Positions 45,581 to 55,439 of a stretch of 64,000 nucleotides of DNA are shown here, piece after piece. Position 1 is the stretch's first letter. Each line of letters starts with the position of its first letter. The DNA lies in assembly GCA_914767715.1 (NCBI GenBank), contig OU612073.1, positions 21,948,001-22,012,000 on the forward strand. Direction: 5' to 3'. Both the position numbers and the translations under genes were made by a program. The notes below the pieces were generated by a model. The model made no database searches. It saw only the letters and a program-made list of their open reading frames with translations, and had not been told where the DNA came from. The stretch comes from Membranipora membranacea (lineage: Eukaryota > Bryozoa > Gymnolaemata > Cheilostomatida > Membraniporidae).

Positions 45581-48500
45581 CTATATAATTAGACAATATA
45601 AACTTAGAAGCAAGCAACAAGCAATCAATACTTCATCGGAGAAAAAGTTGTTAAATTTTGTCTACCTGGTCTTGCTAGCGAGAAAGATCTCTCACAATGC
45701 AAACATGCAACTCGACAGAAACACAATTTTTGAAGCATTTGGTCCCATTCAAACGAAGGATGGCATGACATAAACAGGCATAAAAATGTTAGTGTCAACT
45801 ATCGGTATTAATTTATTAACAACACTAAATTGGCATAAATGAATGGCCTTCGTCATTGAGTCATGACCAATTTTTTCACCGAACACTGTGACATCACGGA
45901 ATCATTGACCTGGCATATCGAGTGGATTGAACAAAATGCCATGGCATATGGGCAAAACCTACTAGCCGACCATCCCTCTGTACAAGGTATTTCTGAGCCA
46001 ACAGTAATTTCAATAACATTATCCTTATTTTTTGTGATTGATATTATCCATCCATATCAGCTATGGCTCAAACTTATCATGACTTCCTGAGCGGACCGCT
46101 ATCATCACTCAACATCAGAGACATGCTGCATACAAACCTGCACATAATGTTCTTGTTGACAAGTCATCATCTTCGTTACCCCAGCCAACAATCTGTTCGC
46201 GAATCCGTTCACTACCTGATAGTTCTCACTGCTGAGAGCCGTAACCCCTCCGTAATAGAAGTTATACATGGGATGGTAGCGTGTCTCATCAATGGCTGAA
46301 GCTAGGTGACGAGCATGTGAGTCACAAAGGTTTATGTTTTTGTCAGTCTCTGGCAGTAAATCAACATCCTGTAACCAACAGAAACCTTAAAATCTATTGG
46401 ACCAGTACAGCAGCATTTATGTAAAACAATTTACCAGGAAACATGCTGCTAAACTGCTGCCCTGCATCGCTAAAACCCGCGCAGTAACTGTAAAGGATAC
46501 CAATTTTCAGGACTGTATTGACAAAGCATTCAGTTTCAGTTTATTCAGTTAAAATATGACTGAATTCTACAGTGATGTGATGAAGTTTGTGCCTATGTCA
46601 TCCTACTGATCCAGCTTTGCTGTTGCAGTATAATGAATCGGAAACAGAGCGTATGATGGCTTTAATGTATGATGACTAGTGTGTTGAAACAAGGTTGACC
46701 CATTGATGTAGCCTTATCAGTTACTCGCTAACTGACTGACTCATGGAAAGACATGCTGACAAGCTGAAAAGACAGCTAAACTCACTACAAGGGGTCCCAG
46801 CAATGGACCATGTAAGGCCAATTACCCTAACACGTACGCTGTGTTTCATAGGATGGCAACGGTGGATGGGATTGTGCTGTGAGAGCTATCTAATTAGCGC
46901 CATCATCCCAGTTGCTTTTTGGGATGGTGAGATGGCGCAATCGGTTAGCGCTTACTATTCACTGACTGGCGACTACTGCAGCAGGATTTGTGGGTTTGAG
47001 TCCCACTTGGGGAGCTTTCAAGGTGTATACCTCTCCAGTTATCACACAGATACTTTTTGTTTGTTTTGAGTTTACACCAAAACAGAATATTAGCCGCATG
47101 ACAGGGCTACCATTGTGTTATTGAGCAACAGGGCACTACGGGTGAAGGTATCCGGGTAACAACCATACATATATGTATACACGTATGTGTAGATAGGTGG
47201 TCTCGGTCCAACTTTAACTACACATTGCTTTAATTTTAAACAGACCTTTAGAGGGAATAATATCAGATTGTTGTTTCTATGGCAAGTTAGCATTTATGTC
47301 TCATAGAGGTCAGCGCAGATCCTAAAATTTATACTGATTTTTCATTTATCTTGCCATTTGAGAGTTCAAGAATAATGCATTATGGGATATTAAAGAGACA
47401 ACTAAACAACTAGTTTGCGGTAGTCATTCCCCTCCTAACTACCACTTTGCACTATTTGTTCGCTGTTATGGAGTTATTGGTGGGTCTTGCAAAAAATTCT
47501 GCATGCATACAACCTTAAATTTTTAAGTTGTGTCTCCAATATTACAATATTTATTGAGTACGTTATGTTAAGATCTTTACTACACAGTTTTCAGTATAGC
47601 ATTGTGTAGCCTCACCTCAGCAGCCCCATGTTTGGACAGCAATAGTGGGGTGGCCGATATAAGGCATTGTGGGTTTTGTCTACGGGTAGATCCATGAGAA
47701 TTGAGTAAGTATCAATATGCCTACTTCTATGATCAGCCATATATAAGTGAAACCATATGATTTAACTTATATATGGCTGATCATAGAAGTAGGCATGGTT
47801 GGTTGGTTTATTTTGTCACAAACATTAGGTATGCTGCGAGATTGAGTGTTTATACTGTTACATAGTAGGGAATACCAAAAAGAAACATAAACAAAATGAG
47901 TAAAGTAAAGTCTGACTTCTAGTGGATTAAAAAATATATTGTAATATCAAAATCAAGTGTCTGAGGAATGAGTCTTTACCCCAAGCAGTTCTGTATTTAA
48001 GGCTGCGATATCTGCCTGAGGGGAGTTTCTCAAGAAAATTATTTAAAAAATGTTCGTCATCATGTATTATCTGCAGGGCAAGGTTCTTTGTACGTTTCGA
48101 TATGACTGAATCTAGGTCCCCAATATCAAGACCTAGTCTGTCGCCTTGCTTAAAAGACTTTCTCAGACCAAGTGTTTAAGTTGATTTGGCTTGTCAGTTT
48201 TTGGCAGTGGTTTGATGATGGCCGATTTCCATATATTAGGAGTTGTTTGAGAGTCTAGAGAGAAGTTAAATATATCCGTAATTACAGGCGCTAGTTGGTC
48301 AGCACAGAGTTTTAATGCTCTTGGTATCAGACCATCAGGTCCAGCACCCTTTTTAGAGTTGAGGCGTTTGAGTTGTAGCAGAACTGATTTTTCATCTATT
48401 GTGCAGGGAGGAGCAGTTAGGTTTTTGTAAGCAGGTTGTGGTGGCTGAGTGTCTTGTTTCTCAAATCTGGCAAAGAAGTTGTTGAGTTCTTCAGGTTGGA

Positions 48501-50249
48501 AGTTAATATCTGGTTGTGACTTGGAGTTGTTGGTTGGAAGTCCGCTAATTTTCTTAATGTCGTTCCAAGCGTTTGCAGGATCACTGGCTAAATGTTGTTG
48601 GATTTTTAGGGAATATTCTTCTCTGGCTTTTTTATTTTCTTTTGAGACTTGCTTTTTGAGTTTATGGTAGAGTTTTTTATTTCCATTTTTGTGGGCGTCA
48701 TGTTTCTCATCTATCATATCCAGAATGCGCTTTGTAATCCACGGCTTTTTATTAGCATATTTTTTAACTTCCTTTGGTGGTAAGCATAGGTCTGTGCAGA
48801 AATCAATGTAGTCAGTTATCGTTTCAGTCCGCTGGTTGATGTTGTCATTGGCATCTGTGAGATTGTCCCAAAGTGTGGTATCTAAGCATGCTTGAAGATT
48901 ATCGACATTACTGTTGGAGAATGTTCTGCGAGTTGTAAACGTAGGTTTTAATTTAGACAAAGGTTTATAGGATGGCACGAGATGCATAATGTAATGGTCA
49001 GAGCTGCCCAGATGGGCTAATTGATGACATTGGCTGTAGGCACCCTTGATCCTTGTATAGCATTTGTCGAGTGTCTTGGTTCCTCTGGTCGGTTTAGTAT
49101 CACCTTGATAATATCCATTTAGTCGAAATTTAAGCTGGTTGAAATCTCCCATTACAAGAATACAAGAATTAGGGTACTTCCTTTCAAGTTGATTAACATG
49201 TGATGTGATGCATTTAGCAGTGTTTGTTGCGTCTTGTTTAAGTCGAGATTGTCCAGTGAATGGGGCATAGCACGATACAGATATGATGGAAGTAAACTCA
49301 CGAGGTAGCCAGTGTGGACGAGATTCGACAGTTAGTAATTCACAGTTTTTATCAGTGTAGTTGTGGATAATTTGATTGTTTGTTGACCACTTTCTATCGA
49401 TGCAAACCAAAATGCCACCCCCTTGAGCATATTGATACTTATTCATCTTAGTACAGTTCTTGCCCATTGAAATATTTCAATGGGCAAGAACTATACTAAG
49501 ATGAACCAGCGAGGTAATAATGGGACAACAGTGTGCAGTTCACTTAATTCAAACCTCTCGGGACCACAAAAATTTGTTCTAATTAAGCAGAGTTTGGATT
49601 AAGTGAAAAAAGAATGCGATGAGATCTGGCTGACGGGACCAATTTTCCTTGTCTGAATTAACAGGAGTTTTGAATTATAAAGTTTGAATTAACCAGCTTT
49701 CTCTGTATTTTGTGTCTCATAAAACTACACAAACAAAAGACCAAAAATGAGGACGCTGAGATAAGGCTGGTGTTGTGGGTTTTGTACATGGGTAGGTCCC
49801 TGAAAAAATGAATAAGTATAAATATGCCTACCTGTATGATCACACAATCAAAGTTGTGTTCTTCCAAAAATACTATGTTTGTAAGTCTTCCTCTTGCAAA
49901 GAGTCCTTCTCCGGCCTGGTTTGCCAGAAATATCTGATACTCAATCTTTTGTCTTTGAAGCATGGGGTGAAGTCGATTAAGAAGCAATCGTAAATGATAC
50001 TCCCTGTCTCTGTAGGGTACAATTATCATAACTCTCTGCCATGAGTCGCAGAGCTTCGGAGACAAGCGACCTCCTGCCTCAATGTCCGGGTTAGTCAGAG
50101 CTAATTTTTGTAGAGTAATAGATGGGTCAAAGTCCAATGTTACAGCTTTTAGTTCTGACTCTCTCAATTTGCACTTCTTGCTGTTGATGGAATTTAAAGA
50201 GACTAGAACCCTCAAAGATGAAATTCGGCTGCGTGAAGACAACTCTAGT
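45294..50249 (-). CDS. GT7 beta-1,4-galactosyltransferase-like gene (joined exons)
   Basis: Type II Golgi glycosyltransferase of family GT7, which adds Gal (or GalNAc) in beta-1,4 linkage to a GlcNAc- or Glc-type acceptor. Mapped exons: 49832 to about 50249, 46138-46368, 45294-45580. Seen in order: GGRLSPKLCDSWQRVMIIVP, YRDREYHLRLL, LHPMLQRQ, then DVDLLPETD (metal/donor site), YYGGVTALSSENYQ, GWGNEDDDLSTR (catalytic acidic motif), IGRFKMVRH and PLYTNITIDVG near the C-terminus. The last motif places it with the B4GALT1-6 group rather than B4GALT7. The first exon's 5' edge and the membrane anchor are unresolved; 50281-50348 encodes a hydrophobic Met-initiated peptide (FLKLFLKLFLLIY) in another frame that could be the anchor exon. 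The middle exon has an apparent one-base deletion, so the gene is either broken or misassembled. Confidence 0.8.
46138..46368 (-). CDS. GT7 gene middle exon, with apparent one-base deletion
   Basis: Acceptor TTGGTTACAG, then DVDLLPETDKNINLCDSHAR and on to YYGGVTALSSENYQVVNGFA, then Asn-Arg. The frame then slips by one base near 46190-46191 and continues in a second frame as VGWGNEDDDLSTRTLCA to donor CAG|GTTTGT. The exon is 231 bp, but phase matching to the last exon needs 232. One missing base in a T-run explains both facts. DVD and EDDD motifs are present. Confidence 0.8.
46928..47040 (+). mobile_element. tRNA-derived SINE fragment
   Basis: A-box-like TGGCGCAATCGGTTAGCGC (46933-46951) and B-box-like GTGGGTTTGAGTCCCAC (46990-47006) at tRNA spacing. 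An upstream hairpin (GCGCCATCATCCCA with the A-box region) overlaps it. Lies within the GT7 gene on the opposite strand. Confidence 0.65.
47717..47796. repeat. Perfect 32-bp-arm hairpin next to retrotransposon 3' end
   Basis: Arms 47717-47748 and 47765-47796 are perfect complements around a 16-bp loop. The right arm abuts the 3' end of the retrotransposon remnant. The size would suit either a tiny foldback element or a microRNA-like hairpin. Confidence 0.85.
47797..49501 (-). mobile_element. Internally deleted non-LTR retrotransposon
   Basis: The minus strand carries an APE-type endonuclease (GDFN and LGSSDHY motifs) followed by the start of a reverse transcriptase (KKGAGPDGLIPRALKL, WKSAIIKPLPKTDKP). 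The frame ends at 48163. Directly after it, in another frame, comes the C-terminal tail (DLDSVISKRTKNLALQII, FLEKLPSGRYRSLKYRTAWG) and a stop near 47935, then a short 3' end with AACC repeats. Most of the polymerase, including the YADD region, is missing, so it cannot move by itself. The 5' end has an inverted duplication (49447-49501). It sits in an intron of the GT7 gene. Confidence 0.85.
48163..49467 (-). pseudogene. Retrotransposon ORF2 remnant: endonuclease plus start of reverse transcriptase
   Basis: 434 codons from MGKNCTKMNKYQYAQGGG to a premature stop after PNQLKHLV. The endonuclease core runs about residues 15-170 with GDFN near 107 and SDHY near 155. A basic linker follows, and the first reverse transcriptase blocks lie around residues 360-425. 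The remainder is lost in an internal deletion, so this is a truncated product even though the frame is clean. Confidence 0.8.
49832..50249 (-). CDS. GT7 gene first mapped exon
   Basis: Reads KCKLRESELKAVTLDFDP, then LTNPDIEAGGRLSPKLCD, QRVMIIVPYRDREYHLRLLL and so on to NFDCVIIQ at a phase-0 donor CAG|GTAGGC. The family expects His-Asp-Val-Asp at the junction; here it is Gln then DVD. The 5' splice point is not certain (frame open to about 50290). An acceptor-like GCAG lies near 50237. Confidence 0.78.
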
Positions 50250-50847
50250 CTTGTAATTGGTAAGTGAATATTTACTTACAGTGGTGTAGATTAATAAGAA
50301 TAATTTGAGAAATAGTTTGAGGAATGTTTTGACTGTGCACCTCACCATGATTATGGTTACCCTCCACTAAACTGCGCTACAAGCCGCGGGCTTAACATTA
50401 AGTAGTATGGTTATAATAACTGTTTGGCAGAAGGGTTTTGAACACATCGACCACAAGTCGGCTGTAGAAACGGATCTACAAAACTCCTAGCGTGAGTAGT
50501 AATGTTATACTGTCTGCATATATATATGAACTTGATATGAAATTTTATTTTGGATAATACTCATTCGTGGAGAATGATTTACAATAATATACCCAAAAAA
50601 ATGAAAAGAAAAAACAAAACAAAACTCACCAAGATGTTAATGCATCATTTTTTTATTGCTTTTGAGTTCTTTGTTTCATGTTTGTTTTTAAATTGGGATT
50701 GAACTGTTATGAATAGATGGAATAAATCACAATTATTGCTGCGCTTATGCTACTCTGTGACTATTGTTCTATATTGTTGATAGATTTTGATGTATGTCAT
50801 TGACCTCTGTATCCTTGCTGTACGATTACTGTACCCTTATACTACTA

Positions 50848-51002
50848 GAACTATACATCTATACATAAATATGCTAATACAGATACATTACATACAGGAC
50901 AAATACAATAGTGTGCTTTACTAGATCTATACATCCATGTATACATATGCTAATATGGATACATAGAATACAGGACAAATACAATAGTGTGCCTTACTTG
51001 AT
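50848..51002. repeat. Tandem duplication, unit about 78 bp
   Basis: Two copies containing ACAGGACAAATACAATAGTG and similar flanks lie in the short interval between the two glycosyltransferase genes. Confidence 0.75.
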
Positions 51003-51064
51003 CTGGATATTTCAACACGATTACAGCAAATACAATCTTTATAGAAGTTACTATCACGCACTAG

Positions 51065-51274
51065 GAGAGGACTAGCAATCAATGGAATGAATTTCATCTA
51101 GCATATGAAATTGTCAAAGCACAAAATCAGCACCAGTATCATGACCAAAAAACTCGCCAGCTGTCACAAAATGTAGAACGTAGAAGGTATTGTCGCTTCT
51201 GTGCCCGGAAAACCCTGCCGCCAGCACATCATGGCATTTACAGCGTTCACACTATAGATACGGCCTGGGCTTAG
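51065..51274 (+). pseudogene. Unidentified coding-like fragment with CxxC
   Basis: An open frame with no start codon reads QWNEFHLAYEIVKAQ, then RRRYCRFCARKTLPPAHHG and ends in TAG. The Cys-X2-Cys with basic flanks looks like a zinc-binding segment, perhaps from a transposase, but I cannot name the family. It ends a few bases before the GT31 stop codon on the other strand. Confidence 0.3.
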
Positions 51275-51279
51275 TGTCA

Positions 51280-51950
51280 TCACCTGTAGTTGACAAAATC
51301 CTTTTGGTATAGATACTGTTTTTGTCCATATTCACGATAGATGTGTTCGACATCATACAAATTGCCTGTTCGATGAGAGCCTATAGTCTTCATGTTTCGG
51401 TGGTCTCTAGGTTTTGGCACATTAAATAAAGAGGGAAGCAGGCCTCCCGTATCAGTCGGGGTGATACCGAGTTTTTTGGCCAAAATGCCATAAAAAATAT
51501 CATCAAATGCGAAATGTTTTGTGTACTGAGAGGTAACATAAAACTTTTGTACAACATCAATACTTAATAGAATGGTTCCTCCGCTCACATAGGGTGGAAA
51601 TTGGTCGTAAGGATATTCAGACAATGGGAGATAGTGCTTACTAAACGGAGTTCTATAAGGTTTAGAATCCCACCATGTATGTCCGCAGTATAAGCCTTCA
51701 GGCTTACGGATATGTCTAATGTAGGCTTCGAGATTATAAATGCTCAGAGCGTAGTCCCCGTCTATTAGTAACAGGTAGCTCGTTTTATTCTCATGTACGC
51801 AGTGGTTGGTTATGTAATGTAAGCCCATGTTTGTCTTGTAAGTATTGTTACGATAGGTATCTAGAAAGTCAGCTTGTAATATATCGTGGTGGGTCACCGA
51901 CTCCTGGTTCAGTGAGTCTTCACAATCCTTATCAAGCCATTCACATTTAC
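51280..51950 (-). CDS. GT31 gene exon 4 (catalytic domain)
   Basis: Acceptor TTTATTTTCAG, reading KCEWLDKDCEDSLNQESV after the split Gly codon and ending in VNYR and stop. Holds DGD, PPYVSGG and DDIFYG motifs. Upstream in-frame codons before the acceptor are intronic. Confidence 0.9.
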
Positions 51951-54900
51951 CTGAAAATAAAGTACAACCAAAAATAAGTTGAAGCTTTGTGTTTAGATCT
52001 AAATACAGCAAGACCATAATAACTGCCATTTCCAAAAAATCAAGTTTGGTAGTTATGCCTTGTGTGACTTATAGGTACCGACAACACTCTTATTTTGATA
52101 ATGTCCAACAATAGACCGTTTTCATGAATCTCTTTCATCTCACCATATAATCATGCTGAATCAATTTCCAGTAACAAGTACATATGACACCAAGATTATC
52201 TCAAGTTCTTTCCTAAAATCTATGTGGTTATTTATGAAATTGTTGCTTAACTTTTAAAAGCGTTTCAGATAGATTAATTATGTCTGTAGGCACATTTTAA
52301 AATGGCATCAACTTCATCCTAGCACCTCAGACAAATCAGGCCTTGAATATTGTCCGTGGATCAGACAACAAGGCCGTTTTTGTTGATACGTTATTAGTAA
52401 GCAGACTGTAAGTTGTCAGTTCAGCATATATTAGTAGATACAGTGGTACTGGCTACCACAGTGATGGACAAGGTATTCCAAGTGTAGTTATATTATCATA
52501 TTTGAGAAATTAAGCTGTTATAGATTTCTGAATACTCCTGGTTTCAACCCAACATCATAGAATTTTTAAACTTTTCGAAAGAAAATTAGCGATGATAAAT
52601 TGTTGCTGAAAATAAAATCTAGAAAAGAACTCAGCATTAATTATTCCGTCTAACAGACCATCGGAAGCTCTCTGTGTCAGGATTGCAAAAATACCAATAA
52701 CCTCACATGAAACTTGATCAAGTTTGATCTAATTTGCCAGCGTTGGAGTTGCCCCCTCTACTGACACACTGAAGTAGAGGGGGGCAGATCCATCACTATT
52801 CACTGGCGAAATGGATCAAACATGATCTAGAATGAATCAATGAGGTTATTCCCAGCATCATAGACTACTGAAAGACCAAAGTAATACATAGCCTGGCAGC
52901 TAGGTCAACAGTATTTATGCAACATTTTTCCACCACTAAAATTCATAGCACATCTAAAGAAAAGTTATGAAGAAATGGCTTCAAGACTTTATATTGCTTT
53001 GGTCTTTCTATAGACAGAATCACCTCAATTATGCTTAGATCAAGCATGATCAAATTTGAGAATGGGAAAGACAGGACTGCCGGCAAATTGGATCAAACTT
53101 GTTCCAAATAATGCTGTGATGAGTGCAGCCTGTAATGTGTCGTACACCGGCCTGTAATGTGTAGTACACAGAGGTCTGCATAGAGTAAATATTTAATGCT
53201 ATTAACCTACTTGAAGTATATATCTTTTTTGAAAATTGATAAGAAAAGTAGTTTTAAGTGTAATCATAGTTATATCAGGCTTAATTAAAATGTGTTTGAC
53301 AAGTCTGTTTCTGCATTCAACACCATTATGTTGATAAAAGTGAATGCTTACTTACAGTGTTGGCTAAACTAGACTTATAGCGGTGACTGCTATTCATGCC
53401 AAAGATACAAATACTTTTTACCATAAGTTAGGACCAGCAGATTTTTAAAGAGTTTTACACTGGTTAGCAGTAAAATCTCAAACAACAGAGACATTCCAAC
53501 GCCATCATTGTGATATGTCATTGACTATATTACCAAATACATGATTCTCATCTCTACCTTTTATTAAAATGTGACTCCAAGTATGACTACATACCGACTA
53601 GGAATGCGTATCTGTGACCCTGATGGATTAAAGCCTGTATCCAAGTTCGTCTCAACACATCACGATTATATAAATCCTCTACTCGCGTTTTTATAAGAAC
53701 CGTCATCATCTTGTATTCTTAAAGGAAATACATCACATAGATAATATGCCATGATCATGAATTGTATTCTGCTGTATGGTGTGGGAATTTTATCAGTTGT
53801 ATTCATATGCTATCAATTTAGCAACCCTCCTACAGCGCACTCTATTTGATTGAAACCTAGAGAGACTGCCATGTTGCGTCCTAATCGTGCATAGGCTGTA
53901 TTCAAATTGCCTTGACTGCATCATGATTTGGCCAAAGGGACCAATACTCATTGTCTAAATTAACAGCAGTTGTGAATTATTAAGTCCGGATTAGGTGGAG
54001 AACACAGTAATCTTAATTATGCTGGAACAACAACCATATCAAACAATATCTCTGTGGTATAGTCTGGCAACTAGTTCCGCAGCAGTTATGAAGTATGTTT
54101 ACACTGAAAAATATTCTTAGCACTTCTTGGTAAAAATTATGTATGGTGTTAGAAATTATCCCCCTTTCTCAACTATCAGGGTTAATGCCTAGTGCTGCAC
54201 AAGGCGAAATGCTATGAACTTTTCAGTGTAAAAATATTGTACACCTACTGCAGAATTAGCTGCCAGACTATATCACATAGTAAGGATATTCAGAGGGGAC
54301 ACTTCAATGATAGTTATAGTGCTAGTGGTTTATGATTCACTGGGGGAAAATCGTGCACAGCTGGATGCCAGAAACTCATCATCTCTTTATGTTACAATGA
54401 CGGTTTTTCTGGCAGACATGATGGGCCACAATTCATTTTGTATTTTTCCTGAAGCTTGAAGGTTGGATATATCAAAATGTTGGAAATTAGTCTTTAAGTT
54501 AAAAACAGAATTAATTATGGCCCTTCACAGGTAGCTATGTGGCTATATAATTGATAAAATTGGCAGGGATCTAGATTGACGATTTTTCCCCCAGGTCAAT
54601 CAAAAAACTGCAGGCACTATAACTATCATTGAAGTTTCCCCTCTGTATATTCGCACTATGTGACTATATATTGCTTCGACATCTAGGTAGGTAGTAGGCT
54701 ATTTAGGAGAGGTTTCAAACTAGCTAGTATATGCCCTTCACATTCGCTCCACATACCTCTGCACGCTTCTCTAGGCAGTATAGTAAACTTGAAGTTCACT
54801 TTATTGATGGGCTGGATATTGATACTGTTACTCCTATAGTCTCTCATCAGCTTGTCAGCATCGAACTCGAGAGGCCATGAGAAGTTATCTATGGATGTGG

Positions 54901-55421
54901 CCATCAACCATTCATATACTCCTACAAAACATTGTCAGAATATCAAATCATTTCGTTATCCATTAATCAGGAGTCAACACAATATATGTGACAGTGAAAA
55001 TATTCAGTGTATCAGATGTATATTTTCATCAATGGTTATTTGGCCCTTTATTTGGACATATTATCGGAATCTGCAAAAGATTAGTGTACATGGTCATTAT
55101 TGATGAATAAATCATTTGGCTACTTGTATACTGGCTGAGCATTTTGATTTATATTGGAGTTGACTGGCAGCAAAGAATAACTTCTAGAAATGATCTGTTG
55201 GGTGTAAATACAACCCCGCGCTGTCAAAGTACCACAAATATCTACAACTTAACCATAGTATAATACCTACTTGCTCAGCTTAAAACTATACCAAACTACC
55301 ACAAATGAGTTAGGGGTATGAATAGGGAAATTCATAGATATTTACCAAAAAGATAAAGTGCGGGAGCAAAAATAAGCAGCAGAAAGTATGAACCGCAGAG
55401 CTTCTTCCATCTTGGTCCCAT
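51280..55421 (-). CDS. GT31 beta-1,3-galactosyltransferase-like gene (joined exons)
   Basis: Type II Golgi enzyme of family GT31, predicted to transfer Gal (or GlcNAc/GalNAc) in beta-1,3 linkage. Four coding exons: 55346-55421, 54757-54921, 53595-53717, 51280-51950; all three junctions are phase 1 and match. Product about 344 residues, a normal length for the family. Seen: short basic tail MGPRWKKLCGS, one membrane anchor YFLLLIFAPALYLF (residues about 12-25), then MMTVLIKTRVEDLYNRDVLR followed by RTW, FLVG, DFLDTYRNNTYKTNMGLHY, the DxD-type metal motif as LLIDGDYAL, YPPYVSGGTILLS and FDDIFYGILAKKLGI, which are the standard GT31 blocks. N-glycosylation sequons NNT and NKT are present. An acceptor just before the start codon (TTTTTGCAG at 55435) implies a spliced 5' UTR. 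Confidence 0.9.
52696..52850. mobile_element. 155-bp foldback, GATCAAAC family
   Basis: Ends AATAACCTCA and TGAGGTTATT, inner arms with TTGATCAAGTTTGATC and CCCCCTCTACT plus complements. In intron 3 of the GT31 gene. Confidence 0.65.
53595..53717 (-). CDS. GT31 gene exon 3
   Basis: Acceptor TATTTCCTTTAAG, 123 bp, phase 1 in and out, reading YKMMTVLIKTRVEDL, LRRTWIQ and YAFLVG. These are the first conserved GT31 blocks. Confidence 0.85.
54058..54272. mobile_element. Foldback element overlapping a second one
   Basis: Imperfect inverted repeats (TATAGTCTGGCAACTAGTTC at the left; GCTGCCAGACTATA at the right). The right end is shared with the start of the next foldback at 54270-54667. Confidence 0.55.
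54270..54667. mobile_element. 398-bp foldback element
   Basis: About 53-bp arms (54270-54322 and 54613-54667) starting TATATCACATAGTAAGGATA and ending with an imperfect complement. Non-coding, inside intron 2 of the GT31 gene. Confidence 0.65.
54757..54921 (-). CDS. GT31 gene exon 2 (stem region)
   Basis: Acceptor TGTTTTGTAG, 165 bp, phase 1 in and out, reading VYEWLMATSIDNFSWPLEF and on to ILPREACR. Expected lumenal stem between anchor and catalytic domain. Confidence 0.8.
55346..55421 (-). CDS. GT31 gene exon 1 (membrane anchor)
   Basis: ATG at 55421, 25 codons plus one base, donor G|GTAAAT. Encodes the cytoplasmic tail and the signal anchor. It was too short to stand out as an open frame. 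Confidence 0.8.
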
Positions 55422-55439
55422 AGCAACCAGCACCCTGCA

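Noticed and set aside
46160-46185. A 23-bp intron between SENYQ and IVGWG (GTAGTG ... AACAG)
   Set aside because: It has GT and AG ends, but 23 bp is too short for splicing, and the skipped bases encode the conserved VVNGFANR; a one-base deletion explains the data better.
46063-46299. 78-codon plus-strand frame
   Set aside because: A shadow of the minus-strand GT7 exon, which carries the conserved family motifs.
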